Shown piece after piece: positions 43,200-50,959 of a stretch of 64,000 bases of DNA. The DNA lies in contig JBDLJB010000006.1 of NCBI GenBank assembly GCA_039714555.1, positions 1 through 64,000 on the forward strand. Direction: 5' to 3'. The stretch comes from Namhaeicola sp039714555 (GTDB taxonomy: Bacteria; Bacteroidota; Bacteroidia; Flavobacteriales; Flavobacteriaceae). Every line of letters begins with the position of its first letter. The stretch's first letter is position 1. Both the position numbers and the translations under genes were made by a program. The notes under the pieces are model-generated. The model searched no databases. It saw only the letters and a list, made by a program, of their open reading frames with translations, and was not told the origin of the DNA.

Positions 43200-43703
43200 A
43201 TGAAAAATATAATTAAATATTTGCTCTTATTATTAGTAAGCGTTAGTTTCAGTGCTTGTGATGCGCTTGATGATCTAACTGAAGAACAAGAGCCTATGTA
43301 TTTTACAATTCCTGTTGATATTGCACCAACTGATGGTGTATGGGCTAACTATAACTATTCAAATGACATTAACATACAACAATGGATGGGAGAATGGTTT
43401 GATAAGTTAGAAAGCATTAAAGTAATAAAAGTTAGCTATCAAATTACTGAATTTCAAGGAGATGAAAACGGACAAGTAAAAGCAAAACTGGATGTTAATA
43501 ATATCATAACTCTACAAGATGAATATGTTGTAAATGATGCATTTTTAAATCACACCATTTTTGAATTAAAAGATATTGAAAAAGCAATAAATAAAAATGG
43601 AAATATTTCTGTCAAGTATTCCGGCAGCGCCTTATGTGGTGAAGGCGGTTTGCATTTTACCGTAAAAGTTACTGTAACTATTTTAACAAGATACTCAGTA
43701 TAG
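43200..43703 (+). CDS. Hypothetical lipoprotein (167 aa)
   Basis: Signal peptide with lipobox SFSAC, an acidic stretch (DALDDLTEEQEP), then a single compact domain rich in beta-strand patterns (VIKVSYQITEFQGDENG, KAKLDVNNIITLQDEYVV). Probably exposed in the outer membrane or periplasm. I recognise no family. It is followed by its own terminator at 43809-43839, so it is a single-gene transcript. Confidence 0.8.
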   Translation: MKNIIKYLLLLLVSVSFSACDALDDLTEEQEPMYFTIPVDIAPTDGVWANYNYSNDINIQQWMGEWFDKLESIKVIKVSYQITEFQGDENGQVKAKLDVNNIITLQDEYVVNDAFLNHTIFELKDIEKAINKNGNISVKYSGSALCGEGGLHFTVKVTVTILTRYSV

Positions 43704-43808
43704 CAAAAATACCCTCTTTTATAAGTACTTAACTTTATTTATTGAGTCATTCTATAATGGTTAAGCATTTTAAGACAGATCAATTAATAGTTTTGATTGA
43801 AAAATTTA

Positions 43809-43839
43809 AAAACCAGCAAATAAATTTCGCTGGTTTTTA
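43809..43839 (+). terminator. Terminator after lipoprotein gene
   Basis: Stem AAAAACCAGC / GCTGGTTTTT with an eleven-base loop; the right arm supplies the T-run. Confidence 0.85.
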
Positions 43840-43932
43840 TATGAATAAAAATATTTTAAAAAAAATATGATTAATATTACAAAATAATTATTAAAAAATA
43901 TAATATTTGTATTGCTTCAAATCTATTTTCAG

Positions 43933-45543
43933 ATGAATAAAAAATGGCTTGTTTTTACACTTCTTTTTATATCATTAATTTCTTGTAATAAAAGAGAAAA
44001 TAACAAAACAATTCATTTATTATCAGTTGATTTCAATAAGTTAAGATCTGAGAAAAATCTTAATATTGACAGCCTTTATCAAGTTAGTTCGTTACGTTTT
44101 GATGATACTATCAAGGTAAATGAATTAATTAATATTTATAGATTGTCAATTAATAATAAACCCATTAGAAACGACATTTTAGAAGAAGCTCTTATTATTT
44201 CGAAAAACTTAAATTATAAAACAGGAACGGCAAATTGCTTAAATAAAATGGGTGTAAATGCCAGATACCAACATGAGTATATAAAATCTGTTAAACTTCA
44301 TAAAGAAGCAATCTCTTTTTATAAAAGCTCATGGGATATAGTATCTAAAATAAAAAACTTGAATAGTTTGGGCGTTTCTTACCGTAGAATAAATATTGAG
44401 CAAGAAGCTATAAAGTACTATTTGGAGGCTTTAAAGTTATCGGAAAAGATAGATAATACAAAAAGTATTGCTATTGCTCTAAACGGAATAGGTAATGCTT
44501 ATATTACTTTAAATAAATATGATGACGCAATAAAATATTTCAAGCTTGCACTTAATATGGAAAAGTTAAGTAAAAGTGAAAGAGGAATGGGATATGATTA
44601 TAATAATTTAGGAGAAGCATATATGTATAAAAAACAATATGACACAGCTCTTTATTATCATAATAAATCATTAGAAATTGCTAAAAAATCTAAAAATAAT
44701 AATGACATAGCTATTATTTATAGTTCAATTGGATTAATGTTTCAAGATAAAGGAGAACCAAGTAAAGCATTAGAGTATTATAACAAATCAATACCAATCT
44801 TAACAAAACATAATAGTAAATGGTTGTTGGGTGTTACAATGATAAATACCGGAAAAGTTTATCAGCAGTTAAACAATATTGAAAAAGCGGAAGAATATAT
44901 AAAATCTGGACTAAAGTTATCAAACGAAATAGGATCTAAAGAAAATATAGTTTTAGGATATCAAGCATTATCTGAGCTCTATGAAAATAAAGGTAAAACT
45001 AAAGGGGCACTTGAGGAATATAAATTAATGACAGTTTATCGTGACAGTATTTTTAATGTTCAAAGCGAAAGCAATATTGCTGCTATGGAAATTAATTATA
45101 ATTCTGAAAAAAAAGATGAGCAAATAAAGCGTTTAAATCTTGAAAATCAAATTCAAAAAAACAGTATTATTACACAGTTCTTAGCTATTGGTTTATTGAT
45201 TCTTGTAATACTATTTTTTATTTTTTATAATCGATTAAGGTTAAAAAATAATAGTTTAGAAATTAAAGGTATGCGTGATAAGATTGAAATATATTTACAA
45301 CAAATTACCGAGCTAGAACAAAATGAAAATAGTGTAGATATTGTAAAAAAAGTAAAAGATTATGGTTTGTCTTCAAGAGAAACTCAAGTTTTGGACCTTA
45401 TAGCTCAAGGTCTGAAAAACCAAGAAATAGCTGATAAGATATTTATTTCTCTTTCTACCGTAAAAACTCACACAAAAAATATTTTTGAAAAGCTTGATGT
45501 TCGTAATCGAATCGAAGCTGCGCGAAAAGTACAATCATTATAA
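43933..45543 (+). CDS. TPR-repeat membrane regulator with LuxR-type HTH
   Basis: A 536-residue one-piece regulator. A lipobox-like LISLISCNK opens the protein; about six tetratricopeptide repeats follow (AIKYYLEALKLSEKI, DAIKYFKLALNMEKL, TALYYHNKSLEIAKK and others). One transmembrane helix (about 420-440, FLAIGLLILVILFFIFY) leads to a short coiled coil and a C-terminal LuxR helix-turn-helix (GLSSRETQVLDLIAQGLKNQ ... STVKTH). It should sense something outside the cytoplasm and regulate DNA directly. I use the ATG at the signal peptide. A candidate operator lies 32 bases downstream, before the next lipoprotein gene. Confidence 0.9.
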   Translation: MNKKWLVFTLLFISLISCNKRENNKTIHLLSVDFNKLRSEKNLNIDSLYQVSSLRFDDTIKVNELINIYRLSINNKPIRNDILEEALIISKNLNYKTGTANCLNKMGVNARYQHEYIKSVKLHKEAISFYKSSWDIVSKIKNLNSLGVSYRRINIEQEAIKYYLEALKLSEKIDNTKSIAIALNGIGNAYITLNKYDDAIKYFKLALNMEKLSKSERGMGYDYNNLGEAYMYKKQYDTALYYHNKSLEIAKKSKNNNDIAIIYSSIGLMFQDKGEPSKALEYYNKSIPILTKHNSKWLLGVTMINTGKVYQQLNNIEKAEEYIKSGLKLSNEIGSKENIVLGYQALSELYENKGKTKGALEEYKLMTVYRDSIFNVQSESNIAAMEINYNSEKKDEQIKRLNLENQIQKNSIITQFLAIGLLILVILFFIFYNRLRLKNNSLEIKGMRDKIEIYLQQITELEQNENSVDIVKKVKDYGLSSRETQVLDLIAQGLKNQEIADKIFISLSTVKTHTKNIFEKLDVRNRIEAARKVQSL

Positions 45544-45574
45544 ATTCTTGTAAACTTCCTGTTCTGATATAAAA

Positions 45575-45613
45575 TCATACTAAAGTATGAGTCATTTTTG
45601 ACCAAAAGTATGA
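45575..45613. promoter_or_regulatory. Candidate operator TCATACT-AA-AGTATGA
   Basis: A perfect 7-2-7 palindrome (45575-45590) plus a further AGTATGA half-site at 45607-45613, spaced 23 bases apart. It may be read by the LuxR-type protein encoded just upstream. Confidence 0.45.
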
Positions 45614-45763
45614 CTTATTTTTTATGTGTTTCATGTAGTTTTGACAAGTATTCATTATTAATGAATCTGTTATATATTCCACACTATATAGAATACACAA
45701 TACAATAACCGTAGAGCAAAATGTGTAAAAATATTAGATAGATCAACAAGACAATTAACCAAA

Positions 45764-45824
45764 ATTCATCGGATGACTTTATATCCCCTTATTCTCTTTT
45801 TCCCCTCTTAGTCATCTGATGAAT
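45764..45824 (+). other. Long leader hairpin with pyrimidine-rich loop
   Basis: Arms ATTCATCGGATGACT and AGTCATCTGATGAAT pair over 15 bp with a single G-U. The 31-base loop is almost only C and T. It ends 32 bases before the start codon of the lipoprotein gene, so it is probably part of its 5' leader. Confidence 0.6.
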
Positions 45825-45856
45825 ATTAGTTACAAGAACCATAAATCATTTTTAAA

Positions 45857-46330
45857 ATGAAAAAATTAGTTAAAATATTCTTTTTAATTACTGTACTTGT
45901 AACATCATGTAGAGGTGATATAAATGAACGGAACCCTAATTTTTTAGCACCTCTTAGTATTGAAATTCCGGATAATGTTAAGAATGATAGTGAATTAGTA
46001 GGGATCATTGAATCATCTGAAAAAGCAATCAATGAATTTTCTGATAATATTGAACAATTGGCAATTGATGGGAAAGAGTTGTTGAACAAAAAAGAAGAAA
46101 ATTATTCATTAGCAGATGGATTAAAATCAGGAAAGTTGATGTTACAATTTGTATCTAATAGTACACAAATGGCGACAGCATTTGAAGAATTTAATACTTA
46201 TGTAGATAGTAAAAAAACTCAAGGAATTATTAATGTTGAACAATTGAAAGCTTTAGAAGAGATAGGAAAATCTTTTGGAAATAGAATTGATCAAATTAAT
46301 ATAAAATATAAAGGTCTTTTTAATTATTAG
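45857..46330 (+). CDS. Hypothetical lipoprotein (157 aa)
   Basis: Signal peptide with lipobox LVTSC, then a mainly helical body with coiled-coil character (ELVGIIESSEKAINEFSDNI, GKELLNKKEENYSLADGLK). No family recognised. Its leader contains a strong hairpin and an upstream palindrome, so its expression is likely tightly controlled, perhaps by the TPR-LuxR protein one gene upstream. Confidence 0.78.
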   Translation: MKKLVKIFFLITVLVTSCRGDINERNPNFLAPLSIEIPDNVKNDSELVGIIESSEKAINEFSDNIEQLAIDGKELLNKKEENYSLADGLKSGKLMLQFVSNSTQMATAFEEFNTYVDSKKTQGIINVEQLKALEEIGKSFGNRIDQINIKYKGLFNY

Positions 46331-46343
46331 ATTTGATTTTTTT

Positions 46344-46371
46344 AGGGTTCAATTTATATAAATTGAGCCCT
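46344..46371. terminator. Bidirectional terminator
   Basis: Stem AGGGTTCAATTT / AAATTGAGCCCT (one G-U) with a four-base loop, flanked by a T-run on each strand, between the convergent lipoprotein and moaC genes. Confidence 0.85.
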
Positions 46372-46375
46372 TTTT

Positions 46376-46849
46376 TTAAGATTTTATATCTGATTTCCCA
46401 CCGGTTTTTTCTAAAAGTTTGATTTCTTTTATCACCATTTTTTGAGAAATAGCTTTACACATATCATAAACAGTTAGGGCAGAAATACTCGCACCTGTTA
46501 AAGCTTCCATTTCAACGCCGGTTTTACCATCAATTTCAACTTGGCAAATTATTTCAATATTATCATTATCAATAATATCAATTATTATATCTACTCCGTT
46601 AATAATTAATGGATGACACATTGGGATTAATTCAGAAGTTTTTTTAACTGCCTGAATTCCGGCAATAATAGCTGTTTGAAAAACGGGTCCTTTTTTAGTG
46701 GTTAATTCGTCATTATTAAAAAGAGAGATAATTTCTTTGCCTAAATACATTTCCGCTTTAGCGATAGCTTTTCTTTTGGTAACGTTTTTATCACCAACAT
46801 TTACCATTTTTGGTTGGTTTTTATCGCCAATATGAGTGAATTTCTTCAA
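46376..46849 (-). CDS. moaC: Cyclic pyranopterin monophosphate synthase
   Basis: Converts the MoaA product to cPMP. 157 residues with the family opening KKFTHIGDKNQPKMVNVGDK, the MCHPLIINGVDI block and GKTGVEMEALTGASISALTVYDMCK. The start codon is TTG; the FTH segment, conserved in MoaC, lies before the first ATG, and no upstream ATG is available in the 16 bases after moeA. Co-transcribed with moeA and moaA. Confidence 0.95.
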   Translation of the reverse strand: MKKFTHIGDKNQPKMVNVGDKNVTKRKAIAKAEMYLGKEIISLFNNDELTTKKGPVFQTAIIAGIQAVKKTSELIPMCHPLIINGVDIIIDIIDNDNIEIICQVEIDGKTGVEMEALTGASISALTVYDMCKAISQKMVIKEIKLLEKTGGKSDIKS

Positions 46850-46865
46850 AACGTAATATTTTAAA

Positions 46866-48062
46866 TTAATAACTTCTATAGGATATTAATGGGAAAACTT
46901 CTCCTTTATTAAATAATTGTTTTCCGGTAGGTAGTTCAATAAAAGCATCATTATCAACTAAATTTGCTAAATCTCCAGATCCGTGACCAGCTATTGGAGT
47001 CGCATAAATAGTTCCTTGTTTATTTTCTAGTTTTACTTGTAAAAAGTAGGTCAAATCAGGTTTAAAATTAAAATTTTGATCCAATATAGCAAAGTTATTA
47101 TTTTCAAATTCAATACCAGTTGATTTTTTATACCAAGGATAAAAATATTTCATACAGCTAACAAAAGTTGAAACTGGGTTTCCTGGAAAAGCAAAAACTG
47201 TTTTATGCTCTTTTTTACCAAACCAAAATGGTTTTCCGGGACGTTGACGTACTTTATGGAATAGTTTTTCAACGCCTAATTCTTCAAAAATTTCGGGTAA
47301 GAAATCGAATTTACCTTTACTTACTGCTCCACTAAAAAGTAAAACATCATAATTGTTTAAAATTTTCTCAATTTTTTGTTTTAATAAAGTTTTATCATCT
47401 GTAATATGAATGGTATTTGCTTTAATTTTTAAATTTTCCAGGAGAGAAACTAAAGTATGTATATTACTTCTTCTTATTTGATAATCTTTTGGGTTTTGAT
47501 CTACTTCAACCAATTCATCACCGGTTGAAATTATCATTACTTTAGGTCTACTTGCAACTTTTATCTTAGATTTTCCAACAGTAGCAAAAACACCGATTTC
47601 AGCAGGAGAAATGACAGTGTTTTTATTTATTAAAATATCATTTTGTTTTCTGTCTAAACCTTTTCTATGAATGTTTTGAAAAAAGCTAATATCATTAGAA
47701 ATAACATTGGCAACACCACTTTTAATTTCAACAAGTTCATAAGGAATTATAACTTCTGCATTTTTAGGAGTCATTGCACCTGTCATTACCTCGATACAAT
47801 TATTTTTGTTTTGTAGCGTAAGTTGCGGACTACCGGCTGGCTGTATACCTTCTATTGGAAATTTTCTTATGCCCGAATTAAAAGCACCTGCGGTGATGGC
47901 AATACCATCCATACTAGCGCGGTTAAATGGAGGGAAATCTCTATCAGCTACAATTTCTTCTTTTAAAACTCTGCCAATAGCATCTTTAAAATCAATGGTT
48001 TCAATGCCAAAATTTTCTGTTTGGCTTAATATTATTTCCAGTGCTTTTTTTGTTGTAATCAT
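46866..48062 (-). CDS. moeA: Molybdopterin molybdenumtransferase
   Basis: Inserts molybdate into adenylylated molybdopterin. 398 residues with DRDFPPFNRASMDGIAI, MTGAMTPKNAEVIIPYE, ISTGDELVEV, the molybdopterin-binding LFSGAVSKGKFDFLPEIFEELG, FAFPGNPVSTFVSC and C-terminal GHGSGDLANLVDND. The MogA/MoaB-type adenylyltransferase that precedes this step is not found in the window. Between moaA and moaC in one operon. Confidence 0.95.
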   Translation of the reverse strand: MITTKKALEIILSQTENFGIETIDFKDAIGRVLKEEIVADRDFPPFNRASMDGIAITAGAFNSGIRKFPIEGIQPAGSPQLTLQNKNNCIEVMTGAMTPKNAEVIIPYELVEIKSGVANVISNDISFFQNIHRKGLDRKQNDILINKNTVISPAEIGVFATVGKSKIKVASRPKVMIISTGDELVEVDQNPKDYQIRRSNIHTLVSLLENLKIKANTIHITDDKTLLKQKIEKILNNYDVLLFSGAVSKGKFDFLPEIFEELGVEKLFHKVRQRPGKPFWFGKKEHKTVFAFPGNPVSTFVSCMKYFYPWYKKSTGIEFENNNFAILDQNFNFKPDLTYFLQVKLENKQGTIYATPIAGHGSGDLANLVDNDAFIELPTGKQLFNKGEVFPLISYRSY

Positions 48063-48128
48063 GTTATGTACTTAATAGACATTTAAAATGAATTATGTTC
48101 TTAAGGAATAAAAATTTTCAAATTAAAA

Positions 48129-49121
48129 TCAACCACCGATGGTTGACATACTTTCTGACACTTTTTTGTTTTTACGATTTGCTTCGGCAATGAAACCATT
48201 GATTGGTTTTTGTTGTACAGTATTGATAAATAATTCCTTTAATTCATCATCACTTGCACCTTTTCGAATAAAATCTCTTATGTTAAAAACACCATCATCA
48301 AAAAGGCAATTTTTGAACATTCCGGTTGCGGTTATTCTTATTCGATTACAATCATGGCATATAGTTCGTGTAAAAGCTGGAATAATTCCAAAAGAACCTT
48401 TGTAATTTTCAATCTTAAAATTTTGTGAAGTTGATGATTTTTTATTTAATAGAGGAATAATATTTTTATACTTCTTTTTAGCTTCAACATATATTTTATC
48501 AAAATTCCAAACATCATCTGTTTTACGAAAACCAGTTCCATTAAAAGGCATTTCTTCAATAAATCTAACTGCTAAATTTTTATTTTTGGTTAATTCAATA
48601 AAATCAATTATTTCATCAGTATTAGTTCCTGATAATACTACTATATTTAATTTTAAAGTTAACTTACTGGCAAGTAATTTTTCAAGAGTATTATAAGTAT
48701 CTTCAAAAGCATCTCGGCGTGTAATTTTTTTAAATTTATCCGCCTTAAGCGTATCTAAACTTAAATTGACATTTTTAACTCCAAATTTTTCTAACTCAGG
48801 TATGTATTTAGAAATTAAAGCACCATTTGTAGTAATATTTATTTGTTCTAATTTATCATTAAATGAAAGAGATTCTAAAAAATTGATAAAATCTTTTCTT
48901 ACAAATGGCTCTCCCCCTGTTAGTCTTACTTTATTTACTCCTAATTCACTTAAAACTCTTATTAAACGATACATTTCTTTAAAGGTGAGTAGATCTTTAC
49001 GATCAACAATATCAATTCCATGGGCAGGCATACAATATTGACAACGCAAGTTACAACGATCGGTTATAGCCAATCGTAGATAAGTAATTTGTCTACCATA
49101 TTTGTCAATTAACATTTTCAT
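48129..49121 (-). CDS. moaA: GTP 3',8-cyclase (radical SAM)
   Basis: First step of molybdenum-cofactor synthesis from GTP. The radical-SAM cluster motif CNLRCQYC is near the N-terminus, LTGGEPFVRKDF follows, and the C-terminal GTP-binding cluster is CHDCNRIRIT ... MFKNCLF. The chain ends in STIGG, the Gly-Gly tail needed for activity. 330 residues; a start two codons later is equally good. First gene of the moaA-moeA-moaC operon. Confidence 0.96.
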   Translation of the reverse strand: MKMLIDKYGRQITYLRLAITDRCNLRCQYCMPAHGIDIVDRKDLLTFKEMYRLIRVLSELGVNKVRLTGGEPFVRKDFINFLESLSFNDKLEQINITTNGALISKYIPELEKFGVKNVNLSLDTLKADKFKKITRRDAFEDTYNTLEKLLASKLTLKLNIVVLSGTNTDEIIDFIELTKNKNLAVRFIEEMPFNGTGFRKTDDVWNFDKIYVEAKKKYKNIIPLLNKKSSTSQNFKIENYKGSFGIIPAFTRTICHDCNRIRITATGMFKNCLFDDGVFNIRDFIRKGASDDELKELFINTVQQKPINGFIAEANRKNKKVSESMSTIGG

Positions 49122-49197
49122 TTTAAATCATTCAAGATAAGTTGACAAAATTACTAAATTAATGATAAGGAGTATTTTAAATTTATGAAATAAAAAT

Positions 49198-49611
49198 TTA
49201 ATGTGGTAATTTATGTTTAACAGCATGGTATACAAATGCTCCTAAAAGTGCACCTGAAAGAACGACCAGTATTGAGGCAATACCTTTTCCTAAAAGCACA
49301 AACATTGGTCCTGGGCAAACACCACCAAGTGCCCAACCCAATCCAAAAATAATACCACCAATTAAGTTACGTGAGACCCCTTTCTTTTTTGGAGCCACAA
49401 TAATTTCTTTACCATCAATGGTTTTTATAGCCTTATATTTAAATAATCTCATAATGAAAATACCTATAATAACTGCAGTACCAATAACACCATACATATG
49501 AAATGATTGTAGTTTAAACATTTCAAAAATACGATACCATGAAACAACCTCAGCTTTGCTGAGAATTATTCCAAACAACACACCTACTAATAAAAATTTT
49601 AAATATTTCAT
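49198..49611 (-). CDS. YeeE/YedE-family half-transporter (2)
   Basis: A 137-residue membrane protein of about four helices with the sulfur-transport-domain motif GLGWALGGVCPGPMFVLLGKG, whose cysteine is conserved in the YeeE/TsuA thiosulfate channels. It is paired with the 186-residue gene upstream (41-base gap); together they equal one full two-lobed YeeE protein. Possible substrate: thiosulfate or sulfane sulfur, which would suit the oxidation island. Confidence 0.9.
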   Translation of the reverse strand: MKYLKFLLVGVLFGIILSKAEVVSWYRIFEMFKLQSFHMYGVIGTAVIIGIFIMRLFKYKAIKTIDGKEIIVAPKKKGVSRNLIGGIIFGLGWALGGVCPGPMFVLLGKGIASILVVLSGALLGAFVYHAVKHKLPH

Positions 49612-49652
49612 TTTTTTAAATATTTTAGTCTTTACCTCAATTTCTTTTAAAT

Positions 49653-50213
49653 TTAATTAAAGAGATGAGGTAAAATAAACCAGGTCATTATGAGTCCTCC
49701 AATAAAAAAGCCTGCAACGGCAATAAATGATTCTGTTGCTAACATACTTAAACCTACAATACCATGCCCTGAAGTACAACCACCTGCATATCTGGCACCG
49801 AAACCAACTAAAAAGCCTGCTGTGAGTAATATCAAAAAACCTTTGATTGAAAATAATGCATCTATACCAAAAATCTCGTCAGGTAAGTAGGATGATCCGG
49901 CATTTGCAATACCAATTTCAGATAGATCTTGGATTGTTTTTGGATTTAAAGCGATACCCTGATCTGGTGTTAACCATTGATTAGTTATAAATCCACCTAT
50001 GATTAGTCCAACAACGAATGATAAATTCCACTTATTTTTCCGCCAATCAAATTTGAAAAAATCTACTAATTTCCCAGCACCGCCTATTGAGCAAATTGTT
50101 TCTAAATTAGATGAAACGCCAAATTTTTTCCCAAAATAAAACATCAAAAACATTGACAGAGCTATTAGCACTCCGGCAACATACCAAGGCCAAGGTTGCA
50201 AAATAAAGTCCAT
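49653..50213 (-). CDS. YeeE/YedE-family half-transporter (1)
   Basis: A 186-residue membrane protein with helices around the motif GARYAGGCTSGHGIVGLSML, the cysteine-bearing signature of YeeE/YedE sulfur transporters. It lies 41 bases upstream of the second half-protein and next to the second Crp/Fnr regulator. The two halves probably assemble in the inner membrane to move thiosulfate or a related sulfur species. Confidence 0.91.
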   Translation of the reverse strand: MDFILQPWPWYVAGVLIALSMFLMFYFGKKFGVSSNLETICSIGGAGKLVDFFKFDWRKNKWNLSFVVGLIIGGFITNQWLTPDQGIALNPKTIQDLSEIGIANAGSSYLPDEIFGIDALFSIKGFLILLTAGFLVGFGARYAGGCTSGHGIVGLSMLATESFIAVAGFFIGGLIMTWFILPHLFN

Positions 50214-50278
50214 ATGTTTTTAGATTATATTTGTAAATATAACTGAAATTATATTTTTTTTGGAATTTTTATCACAAA

Positions 50279-50914
50279 TTAATAATCTATAACCTCAATT
50301 TTATTTCTAAATAATTTAATTCTTCCTTCATTTTCCAATTGTTTTAACAATCTTGAAATTACAACTCTTGAAGTATTAAGATCAGTAGCAATTTCCTGAT
50401 GCGTTGTTTGTAAAGAAGTACAGCGCATTATTTTAACTTTATCAGTAAGGTATTTGTATAATCGTTGATCCATTTTTAAAAATGCCAATGTATCAATAGC
50501 TTCTAACATTTCATTGATTCGGATATTATAGCTATCTAGAACAAATGTACGCCATGATTTGTATTTCACCATCCATTCTTCAAGTTTTTCAGAGGGGAAA
50601 AATACGACTTCCGAGTCTTTTTCTGCAATACCTCTTATTTTACTTCTTGTAGTGTTTAAGCCACTTCCAAATGAAATTGTACAAGTATCTCCTCTTTCTA
50701 AAAAATATAAAACTATTTCGTCGCCATTTTTATCTTCACGACTAATTTTTATAGCACCGGTAAGCAAAAGAGGGATTTTACTAAAATTATCGTCAATATC
50801 AACTAAAAGATCGTTTTCTCTAATTCGTTTATATGTACCAACTTTACTTAGTTCATCTATGAGTTCTTCTTCGAAAACTACTTTATAATATTCGTTTAAT
50901 TTTTCTCGTATCAT
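50279..50914 (-). CDS. Crp/Fnr-family transcriptional regulator 2
   Basis: A 211-residue paralogue of the regulator at 22793, of identical length with the ATG chosen here (a GTG nine codons upstream is possible). Beta-barrel, dimer helix and the helix-turn-helix HQEIATDLNTSRVVISRLLK. Relative to E. coli CRP it keeps Arg180 and Arg185 but has Val where CRP has Glu181, predicting changed preference at the fourth base of the TGTGA half-site. A barrel cysteine occurs in GDTCTISF at the same place as in regulator 1. No Fnr cysteine cluster. Likely activator of the TGTAA-type sites in the sulfur island. Confidence 0.92.
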   Translation of the reverse strand: MIREKLNEYYKVVFEEELIDELSKVGTYKRIRENDLLVDIDDNFSKIPLLLTGAIKISREDKNGDEIVLYFLERGDTCTISFGSGLNTTRSKIRGIAEKDSEVVFFPSEKLEEWMVKYKSWRTFVLDSYNIRINEMLEAIDTLAFLKMDQRLYKYLTDKVKIMRCTSLQTTHQEIATDLNTSRVVISRLLKQLENEGRIKLFRNKIEVIDY

Positions 50915-50959
50915 TTTTCTAATCTTTGATTTTTTTAGCACTACAAGATAAAGATAAAA

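Larger units (their letters stand above)
45544..45856. other. Intergenic region with palindrome and leader hairpin
   Basis: 313 bases between the TPR-LuxR gene and a lipoprotein gene. It holds a 16-bp palindrome at 45575-45590 with a third half-site at 45607-45613, and a 15-bp hairpin at 45764-45824 just before the next start codon. No coding sequence seen. Confidence 0.55.

Noticed and set aside
50226..50241. TATATTTGTAAATATA palindrome before the YeeE genes
   Set aside because: It is mostly A/T and its arms look like -7 boxes; it lacks the TGTRA-N6-TYACA pattern.
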